Below, in pieces: positions 37,901 through 50,300 of a stretch of DNA of 64,000 nucleotides. Positions within the stretch are counted from its first letter, which is position 1. Every line of letters begins with the position of its first letter. The translations under genes were made by a program, and so were the position numbers. This stretch comes from Ailanthus altissimus. Its lineage: Eukaryota; Streptophyta; Magnoliopsida; Sapindales; Simaroubaceae. Below the pieces are notes generated by a model. It was given only the letters and a program-made list of their open reading frames with translations, was not told the origin of the DNA and did not search any database. The DNA lies in contig OX327710.1 of the NCBI GenBank assembly GCA_946807835.1, forward strand, positions 19,456,501 to 19,520,500, given 5' to 3'.

Positions 37901-39385
37901 GATCATTTATCAGGTCTTTGGTCTCTCAAATTTTGGTGCAATTTATACTTTTAAGAGTCTTTCTTATGATCATACATGACTAAATTTATGTGTGATATGG
38001 ATGTAGATAGTAGCACAAATGTAATATTGAGTTGGGAAGAGAGGCTCAGAATAGCGGTGGAGGCTGCTCAAGGTCAGATAGCAAATGATTTGAATGATTC
38101 TCTTTTCCTGTTTATTATTAATTGTACAGTTGTGAAGAGAACTCATCCGCTTGGAATTAAATATTGAAGGTTTGGAATATTTGCACAATGGTTGCAAGCC
38201 ACCAATAGTCCACAGAGATGTTAAGTCCGCAAACATATTATTAAATGAAAGATTCCAGGCTAAAATAGCTGATTTTGGGTTGTCAAAGCCTTTTCCAACC
38301 GAAGGCAAAACTCATATCTCGACTGTTGTTGCCGGCACACTGGGATACCTTGACCCGGAGTAAGTACATATATTTGAACTTTTACTTCGTACCTTTTAGT
38401 TTTATATTTTGGCAGTGTCATTGTTACTGCGTTTCCCTACTAAAATAGTAACAAAACAAAGAACTGTGTAGTAGATTTGGTTTTGAATTTTTGTAGAAAG
38501 GACTTCATAGTTGTTAATTAGCCTACCTAAAAAATCATAAATGTTGTCTTAGTGTTCGGTGCTAGTCAATTTAACTGATGAAATTTTTAATAGATATAAA
38601 AAATTCAAAGTTCGAATTCTGCTCACACCAAATTCAAAGAGTTTACTTTATATTATGTAAAAAAAATAAAAAGTAGCACTTCGAGGCTAGATACATGCAT
38701 GCTAAGGTATGTCATTATATTATTACATTGTGTTCCGCGTAAATCTAATCTGGCAGGCCGTGTAATGTCAAACATGAAAAATTGATGAGCAGAAGTCAAC
38801 ATATGCAAAGTCAATGTTAATATTTGAGAAAGCAATTGAAAGCCAAAAATATACATATTTTGAAAATCATAGTCGAGAACCCAATATTTCGAGAATTAAA
38901 TTTTTAATAATTCTTTAGAAATATAAGTGTGAACCAGTTTTGTACGTAATTTGGTCTGCTGCAGGTATTACACATCAGGCAGGTTGTCAGAAAAGAGTGA
39001 TGTCTATAGCTTTGGAGTTGTAATACTGGAGATAATAACTAGCAAACCAGCAATTATAACAATAAGTGATGAAGAGTGCCTTCGGTTAGGCCAATGGGTC
39101 AATTCCTTGCTTGCTCAAGGTGATATCAAAAGCATCGTTGATCCGAGATTACAAGGAGAATTCGACACTAATTCTGTTTGGAAAGCTGTAGAAGTAGCGA
39201 CAGCTTGTTTAGCTCCTACTGGTAATAGAAGGCCAACCATGAGTCAAGTCGTTATGGAGTTAAATGAGAGTTTGGCAGCAGAGATGGCTAGGGTAAAATC
39301 AGGCCATGGTTTTGGTTCAAAGGACTCGATTGATCATATGATGTCTATGAATCTTGGAACCGAATTGAGTCCCCGAGCAAGGTAA
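34974..39385 (+). CDS. malectin-like/LRR receptor-like kinase 2
   Basis: Thirteen exons give 879 residues without a stop: 34974-35055, 35150-35699, 35796-36271, 36375-36510, 36586-36657, 36760-36828, 36934-37014, 37194-37342, 37483-37706, 37790-37913, 38007-38072, 38170-38359, 38965-39385. Introns are GT-AG and in the same positions and phases as gene 1. Signal peptide 1-23 (ending VHAQDQ), malectin-like ectodomain ([12 protein letters not shown] at its start), LRRs about 415-488 ([13 protein letters not shown]), membrane helix about 509-532, kinase with [15 protein letters not shown] (K597), HRDVK (D693), DFG (D711), GTLGYLDPE. Against gene 1 it lacks one residue after the alpha-C helix (LLMFHHRNL versus [10 protein letters not shown]) and one in LRR 2. 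The catalytic residues are all kept. A membrane receptor of unknown ligand. The first ATG, before the signal peptide, was chosen. Confidence 0.93.
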
Positions 39386-39655
39386 ATTTTGTACAAATAA
39401 AATAAAATAAAAAACAAAAATGTGTACTCGGCTTTATCCTTTACTGACTAATTTGAAAGCGTGTTGTATGTATTTAATTTTCACCGACTCCATTCTTGTT
39501 TGTTAAATAAAAGTTTTTTTCGTTTTAGAGATTTACATTATCATTGAAGGAGAATATGTTATATATGATGACTCAAACTTATGACCTTAAAAGCTTTAAT
39601 TACAAAATCGCCTGCAATTTTCATCTAAAATCTTTTCTTTTTAATTTGATCCTTT

Positions 39656-39686
<31 letters not shown>

Positions 39687-40272
39687 TAACTATGTATTTT
39701 TGCCCTAAGGGCTTATATTGTTATTTTTTAATTATCTAATATGAATATTGTCATCATTTGCTCTGTGTTTGTAATTTTCTAAACAAAACAAAAAAAAAGC
39801 TACTATTATTTGAAAAAATCCTTTTATATATGTTTTGTATCACATTTGAGATTATCTCTGTTTCACGAATGGTTCATTGCATTCGTTTATAGTTGTTGAC
39901 TCAACTCAATGGTAATTTCTCATTTCTTTTAAAGTCGAGCGAGCGACTACTCACAAGTCCAAACTGCACAGAGTTAACTCTCTTACCGTATCATAATCAA
40001 TGAAATGGGAGAAGGGTGCAACTACTTGTACATCTTATTAAGTGTATCACTTTGTTAACATCCTTAATGTGTACGATATTAACACAATTTGTGGGCACTA
40101 ATTTGGTTTAACTAGTCATATCTTTTGAAATGATATGAAGATTTCGAATCATGGACACATTTACACGTCTTTTCACAATTCATTCCGTGGGTTGGGAAGA
40201 CATATATATTGAACAGCAACATATGCATCAGAAGGTTAGCGATCAAATGAGGACAAAATTTATCATCAACTC
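39386..40272. other. intergenic, no gene seen
   Basis: 3' flank of gene 2. Contains an (AT)n microsatellite at about 39670-39688. Confidence 0.4.
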
Positions 40273-40335
40273 GATCCAGAAATATGTTATTGAACAGAAA
40301 TTTTAAAGCCAAATTAGTTGATTTTCTCGTCACTG
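40273..40335 (+). pseudogene. receptor kinase scrap (activation loop start)
   Basis: Reads SRNMLLNRNFKAKLVDF in plus frame, against [20 protein letters not shown] in gene 2. DFG is lost directly after VDF. It is closest in wording to the relic at 11487-11640 (both have TTATTGAACA(G/A)AAATTTT). Nothing else of a kinase is visible around it. Confidence 0.6.
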
Positions 40336-41104
40336 ACCGATTCAATTCGATTTTGACTGGAATTAATTTTGATCATAGATATTCAATTTTTTTATAAAAA
40401 AACAAAAGATAATTGAACGTAAATACAAAATTAAATGGGGTCGAACCGATTTTTTTCAATTTAATTTGATTCAGTTTTTTTATTTGTGGTTTTTTATGCC
40501 ACCCTTAAGTGCAATCAATGACAACTTGATCCATAATAAGTCTTCCAACGCAATATCCTAAGTCAACTCATGGTAGGGCTTTTATTACAAGCAACGCAAG
40601 TAATGAATACAGCGAGACAAAATCATAGGCGACACTCCAATAATCTTTTTTATTAAAGAAAAAAAAATGATTAGATTAACGGAAACGTAAAGAAAAAAAT
40701 TCTCTGCAAGAAAAAATCGTTGATAAAATTAAAAAATATATATATATATATATATGACGTTCAAGGTTAGCCAATCCTTTTATACCACGAAATTTTAATA
40801 AAATAAAAATTTTAAACGAAAATTTTGTCAATTACTCTTATTATTTGATATCTTTACCAGTTTTTTTCGCTATTTGTTTAATTATCAATATTCTCTTTTT
40901 AGTTTTATGTTTCTACTTAAATATAATCAATTACCCCAGATGGTCCTTTTTAAAAAATTTAATAAAATAAGTAAAGGATATAAGAATTTTGAGTTTTTTT
41001 TAAAAGGACTTATAGTATCGAGGTTTTGAAAGGGTCATAAAAATTTCTGTCAAAAAATGATTTTCATCTAATTTAACAATTAATGGGTTAAAATCGTAAA
41101 AAGG

Positions 41105-41127
41105 TACCATTATGTTTTTTTATTAGG
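41105..41127 (+). repeat. left 23-bp direct repeat flanking psbA insertion
   Basis: TACCATTATG followed by a T run and ATTAGG. It matches 41684-41706 with two differences and abuts the plastid homology at the GGTATGCC codon region. Confidence 0.8.
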
Positions 41128-41683
<556 letters not shown>

Positions 41684-41706
41684 TACCATTATGCTTTTTT
41701 GTTAGG
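41684..41706 (+). repeat. right 23-bp direct repeat flanking psbA insertion
   Basis: TACCATTATGC followed by a T run and GTTAGG. It starts immediately after the plastid leader sequence (GGGACTCCCAAG) ends. Confidence 0.8.
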
Positions 41707-41799
41707 ATTGTTATGCATGAATTCAAAACAAACCACATGCACTTAATAGTTGTATTAGGATTGTTATGCCCATTTTACTCTTAATGAGTCCAAAATAAG

Positions 41800-41960
41800 C
41801 TCATTTTACTCTTAATAAGTTCAAAATAACCCATATACACTTGGTAGGACTTGAACTCAAAACTTTTGACTAGAAATCAAACACCTTATCTATTGTGCTA
41901 CAAATACTTTATCAACATTAAGTTTATTTGTTTTCAATACATAAAATACAACACTTGATA
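41800..41960 (-). repeat. tRNA-like SINE-type repeat, minus strand
   Basis: On the minus strand, GTAGCACAATAGATAAGGTG resembles a Pol III A box and GAGTTCAAGTCCTACC a B box, about 35 bp apart. It is related to the plus-strand pair at 42442-42770. Likely an old tRNA-derived SINE. Confidence 0.45.
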
Positions 41961-42441
41961 TTATTGCCAATTGTTGGTCGGCCATCGGCGATAGGTGGCA
42001 GATGATTCAAAATTTATATTATCTAATTCCAAATTTCGAGATCTATACAATGATGTGGTTGTTTTCGTAAATGGATCATCGGAGGAAGGTCAAAATCAAA
42101 AATAAAATAATGCCCATCATATCTTCATTACCAAATGGTGGCAAGTGAAGGTGCACCGCTACCACCATTGTGATTGTTGATCGATGATCTAGTGGATGAA
42201 GGTGATGGTGTACCTCCACTCATTGCTATTTTGCAACATAAATATGGTGGTTGTCACTTTATTCACAATTTTTGCCCTTCTTCGATGATCTATTAATGAA
42301 AACATGCACACCACCATTCACTAGCGGCTGGCTGGTGGCTGCCTAATTTTTTTTTAATTTTTATTTATTGAATTTATTTATAATTTTTTATTTAATTTAA
42401 TTTATATTAAATTTAATTTATTTAATTTATTGTTTAGGGTA

Positions 42442-42770
42442 ATGTATTGTATGTATAGAAAATAAGTAAACTTAATGTCAATAAAATGCTTGTAGCATAA
42501 TAATTAACTTGCTTAATTTCTAGACAAATGTCTTAGGTTCAAGTTCTACCGAGTACATATTTTTATCTATCTATTTTAAAAAAAAGATGCATAATAAATA
42601 TTTTTTGGTCATGTATTGTATTGATAGAAAATAAATAAACTTAGTGTTAATAAAGTGCTTGTAGCATAATAATTATATTGCTTGATTTTTAACCAATTGT
42701 CTTAGGTTCGAGTCTTACTAAATACATATTTTTATTCATCTATTTAAGAAAAACAAAAGCAAAACAATAT
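42442..42770 (+). repeat. tandem pair of tRNA-like SINE-type units
   Basis: Two units offset by about 169 bp (42442-42610 and 42611-42770). Each has GTAGCATAATAATTA (A-box-like), then a stem/loop-like CTTGATTTTTAACCAA in the second copy (the loop would carry TTT, as in tRNA-Lys), then TTAGGTTC(A/G)AGT (B-box-like). They diverge by scattered substitutions. No gene is encoded. Confidence 0.45.
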
Positions 42771-42935
42771 TTTTCACCCATTTGATAGTCAAAAGATAAT
42801 TTTATCATTTTAACTGTTAAATCAGACAAAAATTATTTTTTGATAAAGGTCTTTATGACCCTTTTAGAATCTCAAGGGTTTGCACTTTCAAAAGAAACTC
42901 GGGGGGTTTAGTGTCTTTTATCCTAATAAAAATAT

Positions 42936-44459
42936 CAAATAACATGGGTAACTAGCTACTTCAATCTTAAGATAATTGAAATGCCTAAAAATATTGAGAA
43001 ATCAAAATTCTGTTTTGAACAGTGAAATTTTGTAGTATAAAAAACAGGACATAATCATCAAGTGTTAAAAATTCAAACGAAGAAAAAATTACAACTTATT
43101 CCAAATTTCTTAGTAAAAGATAAAATTATCAAAATATCCTAAAATTGACTTAAATGACTTCAAATGCAATTTGAATTTTAGCATGTAGTAGTGAGTTTTA
43201 TTTCCCTTGTGAATAATTTTTAAAAAATATATTATAAACTAGAGATTATTTTCATCTAAATCTTTGAAAATATATATGCAGTAGCAACTCTTCTCCTAGG
43301 CAGTTTAGATGGTTGCTTAGGACCCCATTTATTAGGATGGTGATGCCACTAAATTGTATACGTTGATCATTTTAAAATATTTTTAATGATTAATACTTTC
43401 TGAGGTAAGACCCTATTTTTTTTAAAAAGGTGGCTCTACTAAATAAATATTTATATCTTTTAGAAATCATCTTAATAATCAATTTTAATTCTAATTCTAG
43501 TCAAATAATTATTTTAAATATTTTCCCTTCTAAATCAACTATTTAATTAACGTTTATTTCCCAAAATTAGCTATTAAGTTTTCCTGTTATAACTATTTAA
43601 TTAACGATGCTTTTCAAAATTAATAATCAAAATCTCAATTGAAATTTAGAATTAACTATTAACGGTTGTATTACTTTTTAAAATTTTATAATATTATTAT
43701 ATTATATTATTTTTTTAATTTTAAATATTTAAATATAAAAAGACATAATTACCCATAGATCTGTCAATTTTAACAGTAAAACACTAACGTTGAAGTATTC
43801 GTATCTATTTTAATAAAATATTGAACACAAATATCAAATTTTTAAACTTACAAGTATTATTATAATTAAGTCATACTTTAAAGATATTGATGATAATATT
43901 TTTTTAAAAAAATTTTTATTTAAAATAATTTGTTTAGACCCCAAATTTTATATTTGCCTAGGATCCCAAATTTCCTCGAGTCCCTTTATTTATATATATA
44001 TATATATTATTCTTAATTCTAAGTTTAAAATCTATGCCCCTTAGAACGCGTTCTACGTAACTTCACATTATTCCTTCCTAGTTAGTATAAACATAAAAAT
44101 TATAAAGACAGCTATGTTTGTGATTATTATCCGCATAATTTAGCAACAAGAGCATCTTACATCAGTCCATGAAATCTTGGTTTTCCACGAGAGGTTTATT
44201 TGAAAGCCAACCCTTAGTGGACAATTAAACCAATAGCTCAATGGAGAAGCTAAAGACTTTACACCTTGTATTGCTTTCTGGTTTCACTCTTGCATTGTTG
44301 GTATTTGAGCTTGTAATAAAATTTTGCTCACGCTAATATTAATTTTACTTATTGCTCTCAGGGATTTATGCATTCTATGTCTGCTTTTTGACTCTCTATT
44401 TCTTTCTTTTTGTTGGCCGAAATGCTTCACATAAATATGAATAATGCATTAAATAATAA
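42936..44459. other. AT-rich intergenic, no gene
   Basis: Nothing coding. An (AT)n run lies at about 43990-44007. Confidence 0.4.
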
Positions 44460-44923
44460 AAAAATTATAATAGAGAAAGAAAGAGTAAAAGAAAGAATAC
44501 AACAATTTATGTTGTTAGAAATTTATTTATATCCACAACGAATCAAAATCTATGCTTCTTATTATTAAATTAAAAAGAAATTCACAAAAAATTCTTAGAA
44601 AGTACTCATAAAGAATACTTTCTCTCTCTAAAAGAGATTTCAATAATTGGTCTTTTAAATGTGTTTTATATTATTATGATCTATTGGGATATATTTCAAG
44701 CAAAAAAATAAGGCCCTTATATAGGCTATATATGTTGTAAGTTAACCTTAATCGGAGTTGGAACAAAAATAGGATGTTTAAAACAACTTACGAGTCTTAA
44801 AATTAGGACAAGTCGCACTACCACTACAGCGCTAGCTTTTGGGCACTACAGCACTGCTATTATAGCTTCCAGCATTGTGGCACCAATATCTGGGCACTGC
44901 AGTGCCACACAATGAGTGCCTTG
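44460..44923 (-). repeat. LTR-like repeat interrupted by gypsy element (left piece)
   Basis: Low-complexity leader (TACAACAATTTATGTTGTTA) and, at 44810-44923, GCACTGCAGTGCC-type words like those of the copia LTR at 11750. The sequence resumes at 50820 (GCACCGTAGATTC...), so this is one older repeat split by the gypsy insertion. Family not identified; strand inferred from the words. Confidence 0.4.
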
Positions 44924-45438
44924 TGTCACGACCCGATTTTTCGAACTCGCGTGGCCTTAGACACTTTACAAGCATTAAGCAGCCTATAAGACCCAATTAA
45001 CCAAAGAAAGAGATGAAGAAGAAGCACACCAAGTGTTTGAGAGAATGCTCTCGTATTTTATTACTAAAAAGAGATTACAAAGCTATACAATTTGAAGTAT
45101 TTGGAGGATTGCTTCTCAAATGAGAACTCCACCTATTTATAGCTAAAGCTATTTACAATGGACGGCTAAGATTAACTCTAATCCAATGGTTCACATCTAA
45201 AGAGGAGAATATCCTAAGGAATATTCTAAAGATGCCAACTACCAAAAGTATATCCCAAGGAATATGCCTTTTTTAGATTATTCTCCCACCTACCATAATA
45301 ATGCGGCCTCAACCCAACTCTATTGGGCCTTCTAGAAGCTCTAGCCCATTTAACCCAAAATGAACTAAGTACTCTCTTGGTGGTCCTGTCGCGCACCAAA
45401 TGTTCGAGTCATTGCTTGAGAATATTTAGAGCGTGACA
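44924..45438 (-). repeat. gypsy 3' LTR
   Basis: 515 bp, TGTCACGACCC...GCGTGACA. The partner LTR at 50301-50815 has the same length with about 28 differences by hand count, nearly all transitions. On the minus strand the polypurine tract GGTGGGGAAGAA lies directly before it. It contains CTATAAATAGG (45132-45142, minus strand), a TATA-like LTR promoter. Confidence 0.92.
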
Positions 45439-46559
45439 TTCTTCCCCACCAAATTCACGCGACGCCCTCGTCGCGTCTTCGCTGGAACTTGCGTACCCCG
45501 GTCTTCAAACTCTGGCTGTGCGCTCTCGTGTCCCGAGCGTGCTCTCCCATCGGGCAACCCTTTCCACTCAACAAAGTACTCAATGCTCGTCCTGAGTTTC
45601 TCGACTTTGTCACGATGTGTGGAAATCCCCAAAGGTTCCCGGTTGTGTGGCTCAAATTCTGCATCTCTCGTACCTCCACGGTACTGCTCCCAACAGCTTG
45701 CGGAAAGCACTTGATGTAGCCATTGTCGTTGTCTCGAAGGTATCCCCACCTTATGCGAGACATTGCCAACTCCCTTGGCAATAACCCTCGGCCCCTTGTC
45801 TCCATGATCAAGGCCCTTGTGAAGTGGGCGTGCTGACTTGCGTTGTGGTAGAAGTATCGTCTCCATCACCAAGTCCCCCGCACTATGCTTGACACGCCGC
45901 TGCTTGTCTTCGACCCACTCCTTGTGCTGAAAATGCACATCATGTGACACCTTGAACTTTTGGATAACACCCGCATCCAACAACTCCTCGAGCTGCCCTA
46001 GCAACTCTCCCATCTCCGATGGAGGCGTCAACCCCACAGTTGAAAATGTAATCTCAAGCTCCAACTTGCCCTCAATTACATCTCTTGAAGGCGATTCTTC
46101 CGGTAAGGCAGTAGGCTTGACCCCATTGTGCTCCCCGAGCACTTCTGCAACAACCTTCGGTATGTCATCCTTGCCCTCATTTGCCGCATCATACATCCCC
46201 GTTGTTAAGGCTAAATGTAACCCTCCTTTGCGCTCAGCATCTACCCTTAGTTGCATTGCGGAAAGGACCTTGGCGTTTGGCTTGGATCGCCCACCCTTGG
46301 GCATGTCTACCGTCGGTATCATTCGAGGCCCTCCTTCCAAAATATACATATAGTTTTGTTGAGGAAGTAACACCACATTGTACTGCCGTAAGAACTCCAT
46401 ACCTAGCACCACATCAAAATCATCGAGAGGTGCTACCGAGAAATTTACCTCACCGTGCCATTTGCCAATATGGATTTCAGCTCCACGAACCACCCCATCC
46501 AGCGGCTTGGCTCTTGCATTCACGGACTTGAGGTATCCCTCTCCTTTCTCTACATAAAG
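45426..46559 (-). pseudogene. gypsy protease end fused to chromodomain integrase tail
   Basis: The open minus-strand frame runs from inside the inserted solo LTR (about 36 codons from 46667) into gypsy sequence. It contains the protease C-terminal part (VNFSVAPLDDFDVVLGMEFL, 46390-46450) and a spacer to the RT entry (LEELLDAGVIQ). Then, at about 45950, it jumps straight to the integrase tail (ARPLHKGLDHGDKGPRVIAK) and chromodomain (EYFVEWKGLPDG). Reverse transcriptase, RNase H and the integrase core, normally some 900 residues, are gone, yet the frame stays open for 413 codons. The frame overlaps the LTR edge by 13 bp. The element cannot copy itself. Confidence 0.85.
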
Positions 46560-48886
46560 TGTTGTGTGATATGGTGTGTGATGTGTATAGATGTGTATAA
46601 TTTCAAAAATTAAATACGCAACGGAAGTATTCATACATATTAAACAATATGTAACATATTCAAGCATGTATGATCATTCAAGTACATATATATCTCATAT
46701 ATATTTCATGCATGATATAAAATGAATAACAAATAAATAACCTACCCGGATATGAAGGTAGCTTTGCAATTCTTCAAGAACTCTAAGCTTCAATTTGTTA
46801 AGCTCACCTTGAAGTGTTCCCTTGCACAATTCTAGTTCACAACTAAATTCGGTGGGATTGTAAAGCTAGAATGGCAGCCTTGAATTTCCAGCAAATGATT
46901 GTTTTAACACTTAAAACAATTTGTCCTTATGAATGATTACTACCAAGAGATGAGAAGAATTATGTGTTTTCTATAGTTGTTTACAACTCTATATGTTGTC
47001 CCTTGGTAAGCCTTTGCATTTTCTCTCAACACTTTGAGAAAAACACTTAGGAAAAGCTCTCAATTCTCTCTCTTTTCTCCTAGAACGAATTTCACTATAT
47101 CTTGCACACATTGAACTCTTTCAATTCTTTCTTAAGTGCAAAGAATGATTTCTCTTAGTGCTCCACCACCACTTAACCATGTTTGCCATTACAAACATTA
47201 ATCTATCATATTTTTTACTCACCAATTTGATTCAATCAATTGAATCAATTTCTAGAGAGTAAATGGCATTTAATCAATGTTAAGTGGTTTTACCACTTCC
47301 TTAGTGCATCATTTAAGAATTACTAAGTGGTAAACTTTCCTTATTATTAATAACAAGTGCATTCTCCATTAGTAAATGGTGTTTGCCACTTATTCCAATT
47401 AATAATAATAATTTGATTAATATATAAAATATTAATAATTCAAAACTATTTTGAATATTTACATTTACCATATATGTATTTACTAAGCAAGGTAAATAGG
47501 TAAATACATGGTAAATAATTTATGGAGCAAGATTATATCACTTGTCAAATTCTTATTGGTTAACAACTCTTGTAAACCAATAATGTATTTTACCTTCAAT
47601 TATTGACAAGTGAATAATAAAAGGAACCTTGAAACATTTTTCATTTTGCTGGAAATTGTTGGATTAATTGTTCAATCCAATTCGCCGCCCCAGTGCACAA
47701 CGAGTACACTTCATATTGTAAGACTCTCTAGGTCCATGCCCAATTTGTCATATGAAACTATTTCACATGTCCGTGAATAATGTCCCACACACATGTTACA
47801 GATATTACAAAACGGTGCATTAGACCATACAAGTTGAGGTTATAACATATTCGTATAATCCTTCCATCATCAATATCCTAGAAGAGCGGAGATATAGATC
47901 AACACCGTCAAGTCTCCATGTGCTCAACCATAAACTTATCTCTAGATTAGTATTTCAATAAATAATATCCGTAAACACTTTTACGATATTATTTTTCCGA
48001 GAATAAAAATTAATTCTTGGATATGTCTGCTTATGACCATAAGACTTTCTGAAATACAATCTTAGAGTTACAGGATATTTTACTCACCCAATTGAGTTGA
48101 TGGATCCCATATCTGTACACACCGGACTCCATGAGCATCGGACCATACCCAATGATACCCAGCGGTCAGACCATGAAAGGTATCTGACATGTGTGGAACC
48201 AAAGTATAATAGATCACTCACAAGTCTACCGTGACACTCAGGTCTAAGGACCATGAATACTACTCAACTTGAAAGATCCTCCATTGACGGCTTTATGGGA
48301 TGTCTATTGGAGATCTTTGTGAGTCTGTTCAATATTCAGTCCTTACTGAATACTTGTATCTCTATACGGGTTTCCACTAAACTCATGGTCTGCTAAGACT
48401 AACTATCTGGACTATCTAGATATAGACATACACTGATCTATATTTATTAAGGTCTTCACTAATAGACCCGCATTAGTGAAGATAGATCAGGAACATTAAG
48501 TTTAAGAACATATTTGCATAACAACATTTCTTAGCACCATTTGCAACTGATTGCAACTACGTCATTACTAATATATTCTTAGGTCTTTGTCCAATTTCAG
48601 ACAAAGCTCTAACTCTTTAGATTTTGCTAACTCTTATAACCTGATAACTCTTATCAGTGCTATCTTTTAGCATTTATATATTTTAGCATTACTAACTCTT
48701 AGTTCTGATCTAAACTCCTTTAGATCAGATCTGAACTCTTTCAGACCATACAATGTTTAAAACGTTACAAACATCTTACCATATTTGTATATAAAATAAT
48801 TAGTGATATATTGAAATCATAATTGTATAAACATAAAGCAAATATTTATACACAAAAGGGATGGCACGTAAGCACAAATCCCAACA
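46560..48886 (-). mobile_element. solo LTR inserted in gypsy protease
   Basis: 2327 bp, TGTTGTG...CCCAACA, with a perfect 5-bp target duplication TAAAG (46555-46559 and 48887-48891). It splits the gypsy protease coding between LGLYV and EKGEG. There is no internal coding and no second LTR. Read on the minus strand it begins TGTTGGGATTTGTGCTTACG, then TGCCATCCC, and matches the long LTR that starts at 55593 on the plus strand (TGTTAGAGATGGTGTTTATG, then TGCCATTCC), so the two are one copia LTR family. A solo LTR arises when the two LTRs of an element recombine. Confidence 0.88.
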
Positions 48887-48891
48887 TAAAG

Positions 48892-50285
48892 GCCCAAGCG
48901 TTCCGCTTCCGCACGCTTAATGAAGTTGTACGTAGCCCCCGTATCAACTAACACTTGAGTCTTGATGCAATTGACATAGGCTTCAATATACATGAGTGCC
49001 GTCCCCGTTGGTGCGTCTGCACACAGCTTGGCTTTGAGGGAATTGAACAGCTGCATGCAACCCATACGGCTCTGTCCGCCCTCCTCTTGTGCCTCGTACA
49101 TTGCATTAAAAGCTTTCTTCTTCGGACAGTCCTTCACCCAATGATCCCCATCACAAAGGAAACAATTAGACTTCGGACCATTACCTCTATGGCCGTTGCG
49201 TTTCTGTTCCTTCCACTTGGGCGGTTTGCCTTTCTCCTCCTTACTCTCCGAAGACTGAAACGCCTTGGCTTCCCCACCCTTACTGTGATTGGGTTTAGAA
49301 TTCTTGAAACTTTTTTAAATCCCCCTTACGGTAATCCATAAGCGTCTCCGCCATTGTAAGGGTGTCGGATATATTCTGCACTCCATACCACTTCAACTCA
49401 TTGGCAGCCCAGGATTGTAACCCGTTTAGGAAATTGAACAACAAGTTCTCCTCGGTCATGTTGCGGATTTACAGCATCAACAAAGAGTACTCCTCTACGT
49501 ACTCCCCAATGGACTTTGTTTGTTTCAACTCCTTCAACCGCTTACGAGCGTCGTGCACCACATTCTCCGGATAGAATTGGCGTTTTAACTCCCGTTGCAA
49601 TTCATCCCATGTGTCTATGGTGTAGGTACCCTTGTGAATCTCCTCGCTTTTCCAACGCCACCAAAGAATTGCATGATCGAAAAGGTATAAAGTTGCGGTA
49701 CTTACCTTATGTTCGTTCCGCACGCCCATAGCGCTGAAATACCTCTCCATTTGCCAAAAGAAGTTGTCAAACTCCTTGGCATCCCATTTGCCGCTAAACT
49801 CCTTCGGTTTAGGGGCTTCAACCCTTGGTGCAGCCACCACAGTTTGAGTAGCTGTGCCATTAGCGACCGCTCACTTGCACAACACCACATCCTCCTTGAC
49901 ATCTTCAAACCCTCTACGCAGCTCTTCCACTTGGGCTTGAACTTTGTCCATGGTGTTGAAGACCTTCTCCTGAAAATCCTTGATCCAGTCCCGTTGCTTG
50001 TCATCATGCTCGTCAATGGACCTGTCGATGAGGGAGCGCAGCTCGTCCCCTTGAATATCGAGGCCTACCTCAAGCTTCTCAACCTACTCTTCCAGCTCCC
50101 CAAGGCGATCTGTTGCCTTGCTCATAGCACCACCGAGCCTCATAACTATGTCCCCTAGATCATAGTTCGGATCAATGAACTTTTCTGGCGAAATACTCCC
50201 ATGTCTCCTAGCTTTGGGGTCTCTACCCTTCCCTTCAGTAATCCCTGATGATCCAGCAACTCCCTTCACCATCTTCTTTGAACTT
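48892..50285 (-). pseudogene. gypsy gag, zinc knuckle and protease start
   Basis: Minus-strand order: gag N-terminal/coiled-coil part (50084-50285, NYDLGDIVMRLGGAMSKA), gag core (49469-49840, FDNFFWQMERYFSAMG, WDELQRELKRQFYPENV), CCHC knuckle (CFLCDGDHWVKDC, about 49128-49168), then aspartic protease with an intact-looking DTGATYNF (about 48935). The protease is cut by the solo LTR at 48886. Stops and shifts occur between the pieces. It formerly encoded the particle shell and nucleocapsid of the retroelement. Confidence 0.85.
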
Positions 50286-50299
50286 GGCTCTGATACCAC
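50286..50299 (-). other. gypsy primer-binding site
   Basis: On the minus strand TGGTATCAGAGCC follows the 5' LTR by two bases. It is complementary to the 3' end of initiator tRNA-Met. Confidence 0.85.
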
Positions 50300-50300
50300 T

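Noticed and set aside
45433..46531. Several plus-strand open frames in the GC-rich gypsy section
   Set aside because: Antisense to recognisable protease and chromodomain coding.
49702..50158. Overlapping open frames on both strands in the gypsy gag region
   Set aside because: Only the minus frames with gag and zinc-knuckle motifs are supported; the others are shadows.
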